A stretch of DNA of 64,000 bases, taken from assembly GCA_947498785.1 (NCBI GenBank), contig CANMLS010000003.1:1-64000 (forward strand), read 5' to 3'. Below are positions 6,839 to 13,669 of this stretch, piece after piece. The stretch is from an uncultured Aquimarina sp. (GTDB lineage Bacteria > Bacteroidota > Bacteroidia > Flavobacteriales > Flavobacteriaceae). The stretch's first letter is position 1. Every line of letters starts with the position of its first letter. The notes under the pieces were generated by a model that searched no databases, had not been told where the DNA came from, and was given only the letters and a program-made list of their open reading frames with translations. A program made the translations under genes and the position numbers.

Positions 6839-7861
6839 ATGAAAAAATTAAAATCAGCGAACAAACTTATGCAGGCTATGGTTTTTCGCAAATATGGAGC
6901 CCCAAAAGAAGTCATGGAGCTTGTAAATGATTGGAAAATACCAAAACCAAGCAAAAACAAAGTTCTAGTAAGAGTCGAGTGCTCATCCGTTAACGCTGCA
7001 GACAGGTATATGGTACGCGCGAACTACTTTGTTATCAGGTTGCTTCTTGGGTTGTTCAGACCTGCTAAGAAACGCAGGGTGCTGGGAATGGATATTGCCG
7101 GAACTATTGAAGCTATTGGTAAGGGAGTTAAAGGCTTTGAAGTTGGTGATGCCATAGTTGCCGAAAGACGGAAAGCACTTGGTGGTGGATTTGCCGAGTA
7201 CGCTGTTGTGGATGTTGCAGATCTGGTAAAGAAACCAGACGATATTTCCTTCGAGCAAGCGGCAACCGTACCGATCTCTGGTCAAGCGGCAATGATGGGA
7301 TTAACCCTTTGTGCGCTTAAGCCCGGAGATAAAGTCCTGATCAATGGTGCTTCTGGTGGAGTTGGGTCTTTTGGTATCCAGATAGCAAAAGCTCAAGGAT
7401 TCCATGTAACTGCCATCTGCTCAACCAAAAAGGCAAGTGCGGTAAAGAGTTGGGGAGCAGATGAAATTGTTGACTATAAAAAAAGGGACTCAATCAAAGG
7501 GTTAAATGGAAGTGACTTTGATGCTATATTTGATACCGCTTCTTTCGAATGTCCTGGAAGATACAAGCCAATGTTAAAGAAAGATGGTAGGTATGTATTA
7601 GTAGGAGGAGACTTCTATAAAATGCTTACGCTAAAGCTTTTCAGCCGATTCGACCGAGGTAGTCAAAAATTTATAGCATTAAGTCAAGATGTTGAGGTTA
7701 CAACTAACATAAAAACAGTTCTTCGGATGATCGCTGATAAAAAGATAAATCCTGCGATACAAAAAGTCATTTCATTAAAAGAAGTGCCAGATGCTATTCA
7801 TAGCCTTGAAGAACGAACTGTGATTGGTAAAATCGTAGTTAACCTAAATTCTACCTTATAA
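6839..7861 (+). CDS. NAD(P)-dependent MDR alcohol dehydrogenase / quinone oxidoreductase-like
   Basis: A 340-aa medium-chain dehydrogenase. The N-terminal GroES-like domain has SSVNAADRYMVR and VLGMDIAGTIEAIGKGVKGFEVGD. The Rossmann domain has VLINGASGGVGSFGIQIAKA. The structural and catalytic zinc cysteines are missing, so this is the zinc-independent (quinone oxidoreductase-like) branch, expected to reduce activated C=C or quinone bonds. I use ATG 6839 rather than the TTG at 6830; Met-14 of the resulting protein is another option. About 300 bases upstream contain no gene. It may be a recent arrival in the accessory region. Confidence 0.85.
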   Translation: MKKLKSANKLMQAMVFRKYGAPKEVMELVNDWKIPKPSKNKVLVRVECSSVNAADRYMVRANYFVIRLLLGLFRPAKKRRVLGMDIAGTIEAIGKGVKGFEVGDAIVAERRKALGGGFAEYAVVDVADLVKKPDDISFEQAATVPISGQAAMMGLTLCALKPGDKVLINGASGGVGSFGIQIAKAQGFHVTAICSTKKASAVKSWGADEIVDYKKRDSIKGLNGSDFDAIFDTASFECPGRYKPMLKKDGRYVLVGGDFYKMLTLKLFSRFDRGSQKFIALSQDVEVTTNIKTVLRMIADKKINPAIQKVISLKEVPDAIHSLEERTVIGKIVVNLNSTL

Positions 7862-7970
7862 CTCAGTTAGGTAATATGGCAAGGCACTTGTTCCTGTGGC
7901 TAGTAACAATACTCAACTAACCCTTAAGCTTTTGTTACCGCATTTCAAGAAACCCCTTAGAGAACAGAGT

Positions 7971-8183
7971 ATGATTGTATCTGTATTTAGAACTAGTATT
8001 CGCCCTAGAGACATAGCCTTTCTTTCTACTATTTTTGACAAAATTCACGCTATCCATAAATGGAATACTGATCTGGAGGATTGTGATAACATCCTTAGAA
8101 TAGAAAGTTACAAGGACATAGCAGATTCAATCATAAGTATTCTATCCGAGCAAGGATATCATTTAGAGGAATTAGAAGATTGA
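7971..8183 (+). CDS. Small ferredoxin-fold-like protein, paralogue of the gene at 13077
   Basis: The ATG at 7971 gives a 70-aa protein, MIVSVFRTSI..., with predicted order strand, helix, two strands, helix, strand. It aligns over its whole length with the 77-aa product at 13077-13310: both have M-I-hydrophobic-V-F-(R/K)-T, then WN(T/F)DLED(C/R)DNILRIE, then an I..II..L...G helix and a final acidic strand. That alignment argues for this start and against the longer GTG-initiated reading from 7896. The layout recalls HMA (metallochaperone) domains, but there is no CxxC, so metal binding is not implied. Confidence 0.65.
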   Translation: MIVSVFRTSIRPRDIAFLSTIFDKIHAIHKWNTDLEDCDNILRIESYKDIADSIISILSEQGYHLEELED

Positions 8184-8209
8184 GTTTATATTATAAATTT
8201 GGGCTATAA

Positions 8210-8870
8210 GTCGAGTAGGTAAAGGGGAATCTCACCCCTAAACCTCTCACAGAACCTTACGTGATAGTCTCCCATCATACGGCTCTTCATACGCACAATT
8301 TTCATTGTCTGTTAGTACACAAGCTCATCCTAACCTTTATGGAAAGTTGGCAAAATTGTCTAACATAAGCGTATGCTAACCCCTTCGCTACGTCTAATTT
8401 TCAAAAGACATTTCTTGATACAAATCGCTACTACGAGTTAGTCCGCCACTCCGTTTGTGTATTGGTACTCTTTGGCTTGCCCTTCGGGATTATGCCGTTC
8501 TTCCTTAACACCACAAAAGAAGTTTCTCCTGTTCTGTAATTGAGCCGTAAGTAAAGCTCCTGCCCTCTATATGCCGATTGCCGAATAGCCAACCATACTG
8601 ATTATCGTTTACTAAACTTTGTCTCTCAGAGCCGTCAACCCCTCGATTTTGACAATACTAAAGTTGTTTACGACACTTCTACAAGGGTTCAATCTCGTCT
8701 CTTTCAGCTTCTCTACTCCCACCATAGCATACTACTCACAATACAACTGCGGTAGTGCCTTTGACCTTATCGCTCAAGACCAACCCGTGAAAGGTAAGCC
8801 CCATAAGGCGGTTTGATAGGTCTGCCAGTCAGTCCCTATCGAAAGACCACATCTTGTATTTCTAAAAAAT
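8210..8870 (-). mobile_element. Group II intron, 3' fragment without ORF
   Basis: On the minus strand the element ends CTACTCGAC at 8210. Just upstream is a 34-nt domain V (8252-8285) starting GAGCCGTATG and ending GTAAGGTTC, which contains the AGC catalytic triad and closes as a hairpin. A domain VI-like GTGAGAGG...GGGGTGAGATTCCCC helix follows. Some 570 bases of structured RNA-like, GC-richer sequence precede it; I find no RT motifs and no clear 5' GTGYG, so it is truncated or ORF-less. The 3' exon reads TTATAGCCC, which matches the inner left box GGCTATAAG of attC-like site C. It may therefore also sit in an attC-like site. The class is uncertain. Confidence 0.7.
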
Positions 8871-8976
8871 TGGCGGTTAGAAATTTGATCCCTTTCATCT
8901 CAATTACAGTTATGTTACTTGTTTTTCAATGAACTTAATCATATTTTGTATCCCCAAGTAACGCAGGACACACAAC

Positions 8977-9260
8977 GTGCTACAACATTGGTAACCGTTG
9001 CACAACTACTATTTTTGATAAACTCAGACAGTTTTAATATATTCAAAATAAAATTGCACTGGAAGTCAATTGCTTAAAAAATAACTCAACGTGTAAAATA
9101 CTTGACATTATAGAAATTGAGGTTGTGCAACAACCACATTGGGTATAAAACATAGAGCGGACAGTGGTTTCCGCAAGTTTCAGGTTCTTAACAAGCTTAG
9201 TCTCGGTGAACAAGTACGCATCTCCGAAATACCCTACGTTTCATACCCGTGATCGTTAGC
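8977..9260 (+). repeat. attC-like site G (contains a MITE)
   Basis: The left core GTGCTACAAC (8977-8986) is interrupted 5 bases later by a MITE. After the MITE the dyad continues GGGTATAAAACATAGAGCGG and closes with CTACGTTTCATACCCGTGATC and the right core GTTAGC (9255-9260). The outer arms pair well: GCTACAACATTGGGTATAAAACATAG against the complement GCTAACGATCACGGGTATGAAACGTAG. The following cassette carries the 462-aa protein and tRNA-like genes. The cassette that should end at this left core is truncated by the intron fragment. Confidence 0.6.
8992..9135 (+). mobile_element. MITE copy 2 (144 bp)
   Basis: Nearly identical to the element at 3520-3664, with the same GTTGCACAAC/GTTGTGCAAC inverted ends. 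The flanking direct repeats are ACATTGG (8985-8991 and 9136-9142). It sits at the same relative place as copy 1, a few bases inside the left core of an attC-like site, which suggests either a target preference for these dyads or spread by cassette duplication. Confidence 0.8.
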
Positions 9261-9337
9261 ATTTATTAGAAAAAACAACTACGCAAAAAGAATGCGTATT
9301 AAGATCATAGACTTGCAAAAGATTTAAAAAGTCTAAA

Positions 9338-10726
9338 ATGAATACAATAAAAAATTTACATATAACCTTAAAAGAAAGGAAAAGACCTGAAGATATTGCC
9401 CAAATGGTTCTTGAACTAATTGGAGAGAATCTATCTATAAAAGAAAAGAATCTTTTAGAAAAGGCTGCAAAAGGTTCTCTTAAAAAAACTCTTTTTGGTT
9501 ACACTTCAATGATACAGGAATTTGCGACTGCAATCGGAGCGGAAAAGCAAATCAAAAAAACGATAGAAATATTTAAACTAAATGGAAAAGATTCAATAGA
9601 CTACAATAATGTTAGTGAAATTGAATCTTTTATTAATGAAGTTTCGCCAATAATATTCAAAGAAGTTGGTTCTAATAATTATCTATCAGACAGATTAAAT
9701 AAAGAGCAACGAAAGGAAAAGGGATTAGAACTGAGTAAAAGAAATTATAACAAAAAGTGGAGACTTTTAAAACGGTTAGAGAAAAAATTATTTAAATACA
9801 GTCGCGAAATTAAAAAAAATGAATTTCAGAAAATTGGTAAACACGGATTAGCTCATAAAATAGAGTTTTCAGAATTTAGTAAAGACCTTAATTCTGCTTG
9901 TTTCATTGCTTACTATAATTCTAGATGCAATTTAAGAAGTGTATTTACTAACACAAGCCAAGAAAGGGCTTTTGATGAAATTTCTCAAATGTTATTAAGT
10001 CGTTGTAAAGGAATTTCCACAAGTTCAGTCCTAGGCTTTTTCAAAAGTGAAACTAAGGTAGAAGAAAATAATGAAACAAATTGGTGGGCAATTTCACATA
10101 TATATACTAGTCAAGAAGTTTTAAGTTATCTTTCTGACAAACATAAAGGAGAGCTTTTAGGGAAATGGACAGGAATTTTACAAGAAATAGCTGAATTACT
10201 AGATGAAATCTGGTCAAAAAGCGACATAAATAGACAGACAATGATTGTGAAAAGAGGTAACGACTCTACAACCTGGAACAATACAGCTGGAGCTTGGAAT
10301 AAAGCAAGAGATAATTGGATGAATATCGTTTATGCTCTTGGTATGGATTATATTTTAGACGAAATTTGTTTTGGTAAGGTTCTTCGATTAATGGCTGCTG
10401 ATGTTGTCGCTTGGCACCATTCTACAGGTGGAAAACTTGACCCAAATACCGAGATTTGGAATAAAATACCATTACCATGGGAAGTGTTTCAAGGAAAAGA
10501 AAATTGTAATAAAGAATTAGTTGTAAAATACTGTAAACAAGCAGGAATAAATCCTGAAAATTCAGGTTGGATTGCACCTAGAGTTCACGGAGTAGCAGAA
10601 TTTAAACCTACACCAGAACTTGTTCACGGAGTAACGGTTTCCAATCCGTATTTAGCAACAGTTCTTAAAAAACATAAATATTTTTCAGGGAAAAATGCGA
10701 AACCATTATTTCCTGAAAGAAATTAG
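9338..10726 (+). CDS. Unrecognised 462-aa protein linked to two tRNA-like genes
   Basis: I do not recognise a family. The N-terminal third is lysine-rich and helical (ERKRPEDIAQMVLELIGENL; KKWRLLKRLEKKLFKYSREIKK). The C-terminal half is richer in tryptophan, histidine and conserved-looking motifs: WHHSTGGKLDPNTEIWNKIP near residue 355, CKQAGINPENSGWIAPRVHG, and ELVHGVTVSNPYLATVLKK. There is no signal peptide or membrane helix, so it is probably cytoplasmic and, with its basic N-terminus, may bind RNA. It begins 80 bases after the attC-like core at 9255. Its TAG stop overlaps by two bases the extended acceptor stem of a tRNA-like gene, so protein and RNAs are probably one transcript. Confidence 0.6.
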   Translation: MNTIKNLHITLKERKRPEDIAQMVLELIGENLSIKEKNLLEKAAKGSLKKTLFGYTSMIQEFATAIGAEKQIKKTIEIFKLNGKDSIDYNNVSEIESFINEVSPIIFKEVGSNNYLSDRLNKEQRKEKGLELSKRNYNKKWRLLKRLEKKLFKYSREIKKNEFQKIGKHGLAHKIEFSEFSKDLNSACFIAYYNSRCNLRSVFTNTSQERAFDEISQMLLSRCKGISTSSVLGFFKSETKVEENNETNWWAISHIYTSQEVLSYLSDKHKGELLGKWTGILQEIAELLDEIWSKSDINRQTMIVKRGNDSTTWNNTAGAWNKARDNWMNIVYALGMDYILDEICFGKVLRLMAADVVAWHHSTGGKLDPNTEIWNKIPLPWEVFQGKENCNKELVVKYCKQAGINPENSGWIAPRVHGVAEFKPTPELVHGVTVSNPYLATVLKKHKYFSGKNAKPLFPERN

Positions 10727-10799
10727 ATAGGTTAGTTCAGTGGTAGAACGTTCGGCTCTTTATCCGAATGGACGCAGGTTCGAGCCCTGCACCTATCTA
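10725..10799 (+). tRNA. tRNA-like gene 1, 8-bp acceptor stem and 8-nt anticodon loop (CUCUUUAU)
   Basis: A full cloverleaf can be drawn by hand. The acceptor stem is AGATAGGT with ACCTATCT (8 bp). T and A follow as positions 8-9. The D arm is GTTC, AGTGGTA, GAAC. The anticodon stem is TTCGG with CCGAA around an 8-nt loop CTCTTTAT. The T arm is GCAGG, TTCGAGC, CCTGC. No CCA is encoded. If read as a 7-bp acceptor, the first base is 10726 and the discriminator is T. The first loop bases C-T-CTT match tRNA-Lys(CTT), but the loop is one base too long, so amino acid identity is undetermined. Confidence 0.75.
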
Positions 10800-10800
10800 A

Positions 10801-10875
10801 GTCTGATATAGCTCAGTGGTAGAGCGTCCGGCTCTTGGACCGGATGGACGTAGGTTCGAGCCCTACTATCAGACC
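10801..10875 (+). tRNA. tRNA-like gene 2, 8-bp acceptor stem and 8-nt anticodon loop (CUCUUGGA)
   Basis: It follows tRNA-like gene 1 with a single base between. The acceptor stem is GTCTGATA with TATCAGAC (8 bp; read as 7 bp it has a G-1:C73 pair like tRNA-His). The D arm is GCTC, AGTGGTA, GAGC. The anticodon stem is TCCGG with CCGGA and the loop CTCTTGGA has 8 nt. The T arm is GTAGG, TTCGAGC, CCTAC. All consensus bases (T8, GG in the D loop, TTCRANY) are present, so it does not look like a decayed pseudogene. Candidate readings are CUU (Lys), UUG (Gln) or a four-base anticodon. Confidence 0.75.
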
Positions 10876-10902
10876 AAAAAAATAACTGGCAACATCAATT
10901 TG

Positions 10903-11123
10903 TCCTATGTAAAGCCCTTTCCCAAGTTTTATTATTGGGTATATGTGTCGGCGGCTTTAGGAGGAAAGCACATCGCTATTGAAGATATTAGGTAATGGCA
11001 CTTGGAAAGTATTTTATAGAATTGTATTTTTAGGTTTCTTTGATGAAAAGCATCTTAAAAATAAATAAATAACTATCAACAAGATTAGAAATTAATTTGG
11101 TATAAACCATCTCCCTTTACGAG
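10903..11123 (+). pseudogene. Transposase C-terminal remnant (copy C)
   Basis: Over most of its length it matches the remnant at 5710-5948 (about 90% by eye), with the same left edge TCCTATGTAAAGCCC and right edge CCCTTTACGAGG. The reading frame is broken here by a one-base insertion (GATATTAGGTAATGG instead of GATATTGGTAATGG) and small changes near the end. The downstream YARHG gene starts 4 bases after it. Confidence 0.65.
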
Positions 11124-11127
11124 GATT

Positions 11128-11889
11128 ATGACAAAAAAAGTATTACTACTATTTATAATATTCTCATCTATTATTTCTAATGCTCAAAAATTAGAAAATT
11201 GTTCAGAATGCTCTTCAGTAAAATACTCTGAATTGGACATAAGAAACAATGAATTATTTGAACTTCAATTATTGAGAAATGAAATTTTTGCAAGACACAA
11301 TTACTCCTTCAAAAACCAAAGATTAGAAAAGCACTTCTTAAATTATGATTGGTATAAACCTGATTATAATAATTCAATAAAAAAAGTAGTCTTAAATGCA
11401 ATAGAAGAGTTTAATATTCAACTTTTTAAAACTAAAGAAGAAAAAATTAAAAAAAATAGAGAATTATTAATTAACGAATTAGAGGAATTAAAAGTCGCAA
11501 TAGAAAAAAACGATGCTTTTTTTATTAAAACTTTTCTCAACGGAGTAATTGATGATAATAACGAATCTCTAAAACGTACATTATTAAGCGCAATACATAA
11601 CGTTCTTAATTCTATTAATATAAACGATATAAATTGGCATAAAGGAAAAGCTCAATATGAAATATTGACCGATAATGGATTTTCTATTTCTTCAAAAGGT
11701 ATATACATTAAAGGTAATTCTATAACGATAATGATTACAGACCCTATGAAACATTCTGATTTGATGAGAAATGATGATGCTTTTGAGTATCCTAGTGATT
11801 ATTATTCTGAATCTGAAAATACTAGTGGAGCTGAACTTGAATTCAAAAACGGTAAGTTGATTTTAATAAATCTGATTTTTGCTGGGTAA
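11128..11889 (+). CDS. Secreted YARHG-domain protein
   Basis: A 253-aa protein with a clear signal peptide (residues 1-19, LLLFIIFSSIISNAQ). Residues 45-80 (LRNEIFARHNYSFKNQRLEKHFLNYDWYKPD) match the YARHG domain, an extracellular helical module named after its Y-A-R-H-G signature, here F-A-R-H-N. The rest is a coiled-coil-like Lys/Glu helix (residues 95-130) and a beta-rich C-terminus with no known family. Location is the periplasm or cell surface. The start lies immediately beyond the transposase remnant, so its promoter may come from that element. Confidence 0.7.
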   Translation: MTKKVLLLFIIFSSIISNAQKLENCSECSSVKYSELDIRNNELFELQLLRNEIFARHNYSFKNQRLEKHFLNYDWYKPDYNNSIKKVVLNAIEEFNIQLFKTKEEKIKKNRELLINELEELKVAIEKNDAFFIKTFLNGVIDDNNESLKRTLLSAIHNVLNSININDINWHKGKAQYEILTDNGFSISSKGIYIKGNSITIMITDPMKHSDLMRNDDAFEYPSDYYSESENTSGAELEFKNGKLILINLIFAG

Positions 11890-11905
11890 AAAACAACTCA
11901 AACAT

Positions 11906-12511
11906 ATGGTCAAAAAACTGTTAAAAATAGTAGCTGTCTTGATCCTTATTATTGCTATTGGAGCAGGATATCTTTACTTTAGGTTACATAATAACATTGA
12001 GAATATTCTTGAGGCAAAAAGTAATTGGCGAAGTGAGGTTCTAGAGTTTCCGTTACTCTTTGCGGGAGATTTAAATTTTGAAGGGGAAGAACACATTCGA
12101 TTTGCACCTGGTTGGGGTGAGACCAATAGCGAAGATTATTTTTCCTATGCTTTTGTATGGTTAATCAAAGAAGACCCTAACCTAAGTTCTTCAACACTAG
12201 AAAACATTATCAATACATACTTTGATGGACTCATGAATACGGGGGCAATCACAAATTTTAGTTTCTTTAAAGATATTCCTAAAACTACATCTACTATGCA
12301 ACAAGTAGATAATAATACATATAATGGTACAATAGAACTCTATGATGAATTCTTTGCTAAAAAATCATTTGTACTCAATGCTAGAATTAGAAATGAATAC
12401 TGTTCGATTAAAGAAAAACATTTAGTTTGGTTTTATTTGTCTCCACAAGACCGTAAGCACCCTATTTGGAGTAAGCTTATGAATATTCAACTAACAACGA
12501 CATGTAACTAA
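11906..12511 (+). CDS. Membrane-anchored hypothetical protein
   Basis: A 201-aa protein. I chose the ATG at 11906, which gives MVKKLLKIVAVLILIIAIGAGYLYF, a standard N-terminal signal anchor; an upstream start would overlap the previous gene and add a polar extension. The remainder is soluble and probably periplasmic, with aromatic-rich segments (HIRFAPGWGETNSEDYFSYAFVWLIKE). No family recognised. It follows the YARHG gene by 16 bases on the same strand, so co-transcription is likely. Confidence 0.6.
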   Translation: MVKKLLKIVAVLILIIAIGAGYLYFRLHNNIENILEAKSNWRSEVLEFPLLFAGDLNFEGEEHIRFAPGWGETNSEDYFSYAFVWLIKEDPNLSSSTLENIINTYFDGLMNTGAITNFSFFKDIPKTTSTMQQVDNNTYNGTIELYDEFFAKKSFVLNARIRNEYCSIKEKHLVWFYLSPQDRKHPIWSKLMNIQLTTTCN

Positions 12512-12614
12512 GTGAGTTCTTCTTAAGAAACTACGAACCGTAAAAACAACAGAGGAAATACTACTCTCCCCTATTTTATTACCTAATTGAGTATTTGTTT
12601 TTTTATTAAACCTC

Positions 12615-12788
12615 TTAATTAGGATTCATTTCTTCTTTAATAATGGATTGAAAATATCGAACTCCCAATTGACCACCATAGGACAGTACAAATATACCTG
12701 CCGTAGGTTTCCAGCCATCTTCTAAAAAAATATTGACTTTCTCTTCTAATTTATGCTCAGATTGATCGGATAGTATTTTATATTCCAT
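12615..12788 (-). CDS. DUF1737-like small protein
   Basis: A short ORF of 57 aa on the minus strand, starting MEYKILSDQSEHKLEEKVN. The pattern Y-x-(I/V)-L..s...LE.KVN.fL.dGWKP.gGi.v is that of the DUF1737 family of about 60-aa bacterial proteins; FLEDGWKPTAGIFV is well conserved. The C-terminus YFQSIIKEEMN fits the family's Y-Q-A-(M/I) end. Function is unknown. It stands alone, convergent to the previous plus-strand gene. Confidence 0.75.
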   Translation of the reverse strand: MEYKILSDQSEHKLEEKVNIFLEDGWKPTAGIFVLSYGGQLGVRYFQSIIKEEMNPN

Positions 12789-12874
12789 AAGTAACTTTTG
12801 ATTAAATGTATTTCACCTAAAACAAATTTATTTTAAGTTTCCTTCATTTTCTTACGGATTACCGTAACGCGCAG

Positions 12875-12913
12875 TACTGTTACAACATTCTTATGCAAAT
12901 ATAAAACATACAG
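12875..12913 (+). repeat. Possible attC-like remnant
   Basis: TACTGTTACAACATTCTT followed by ATGCAAATATAAAACATACA resembles the left side of site G (GTGCTACAACATT...GTATAAAACATAG). No matching right core was found. If real, it marks the right limit of the cassette region, since only minus-strand operon genes follow. Weak. Confidence 0.25.
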
Positions 12914-13076
12914 AACTCACCCTAGATTACTATTAGCCTGTATTTGTATGCAAATTTTGTTTTAGATCATGAATAAAAGATTCTATAGAGGAACAACAAA
13001 AAGAAGCTTTCTTCTAGTTATAATATTACTACCTTATTCATCGATTTAAAATTATGTCTTGGGTTACTCCCAAACT

Positions 13077-13310
13077 TTAGTTATTATTAAGAAGTAATTC
13101 AGAATCTAAATCTGCACATTCAATTCCATTTTTATTAAGCAGATTAATAACTTCTTCTGAAATATCTCTATTGCATTCGATCCTTAATATATTATCCCGA
13201 TCTTCTAGGTCAAAATTCCACCCAATTATTGTTGGCAGATTATCTATAAGTGATGAGATTGAATTAGCTTTTTCATTAGAAGTTACAGTAGTTTTGAATA
13301 CTAAAATCAT
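13077..13310 (-). CDS. Small ferredoxin-fold-like protein, last gene of the TetR operon
   Basis: A 77-aa protein, MILVFKTTVTSNEKANSI..., with strand-helix-strand-strand-helix-strand order and the block WNFDLEDRDNILRIE. It is the paralogue of the gene at 7971. The family looks like an HMA/ferredoxin fold without metal-binding cysteines. It overlaps the rhodanese gene by 4 bases, so it is the last gene of the minus-strand operon that starts with TetR. A link with the rhodanese (sulfur or metal stress) is possible but not shown. Confidence 0.7.
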   Translation of the reverse strand: MILVFKTTVTSNEKANSISSLIDNLPTIIGWNFDLEDRDNILRIECNRDISEEVINLLNKNGIECADLDSELLLNNN

Positions 13311-13669
13311 TTGTTTTTATTTATTATTTCTTCAATATCACTCCAAACACCTCCGTTGTATACCCTTTTGATTCCTCTTTCTTTCAATAAACTTGCCGCT
13401 TTGATACTTCTTAATCCATGAGAACAGCAGGTAATATAGGTTTTACTTGTATCTAATTCTATATACCTTTCTCTTATGGTACCAAGGGACATATTAATGG
13501 CGTTGTCCATATGATTTTCTGAAAATTCTTTTGCTGTTCTGACATCTATAATAATTGCTCCTTTTGCTACTAATTGATCTAAGTCTTTAACAATATTTAC
13601 TTGTTGATATATTTTATATATACCGTATAATACAAGTATGCCTATAAATATAAAAAGTATTTTATTCAT
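13307..13669 (-). CDS. Rhodanese-like protein with N-terminal membrane anchor
   Basis: A 120-aa protein. Residues 3-20 (KILFIFIGILVLYGIYKIY) form a membrane anchor. The rhodanese domain has IIDVRTAKEFSENHMDNAINMSLG and the active-site loop CSHGLRS preceded by another cysteine. This matches single-domain sulfurtransferases (C-x-x-G-x-R-S). The expected role is transfer of sulfane sulfur at the membrane surface. It overlaps the upstream DUF3817 gene by 4 bases and the downstream gene by 4 bases, so all three are coupled. Confidence 0.85.
   Translation of the reverse strand: MNKILFIFIGILVLYGIYKIYQQVNIVKDLDQLVAKGAIIIDVRTAKEFSENHMDNAINMSLGTIRERYIELDTSKTYITCCSHGLRSIKAASLLKERGIKRVYNGGVWSDIEEIINKNK

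Noticed and set aside
7896..7970. Longer reading of the small protein from a GTG at 7896
   Set aside because: The added 25 residues have no counterpart in the paralogue at 13077, whose start aligns with ATG 7971.
8619..8816. Plus-strand ORF of 65 codons
   Set aside because: It runs across structured RNA of the second group II intron fragment on the opposite strand, and looks like a chance open frame.
9338..10726. Reverse transcriptase, nuclease or RtcB-type ligase identity for the 462-aa protein
   Set aside because: None of the signature motifs of these families (YxDD, HNH, PD-ExK, RtcB cysteine/histidine set) is visible; naming a function would be invention.
10725..10875. Two ordinary tRNA genes (Lys or Gln)
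   Set aside because: All arms are good, but the anticodon loops have 8 nt in both genes and the acceptor stems can pair over 8 bp, so a normal assignment is not safe.
11879..11905. Earlier start for the membrane-anchored protein
   Set aside because: It would overlap the previous gene and put a polar stretch in front of a normal signal anchor; ATG 11906 is better.
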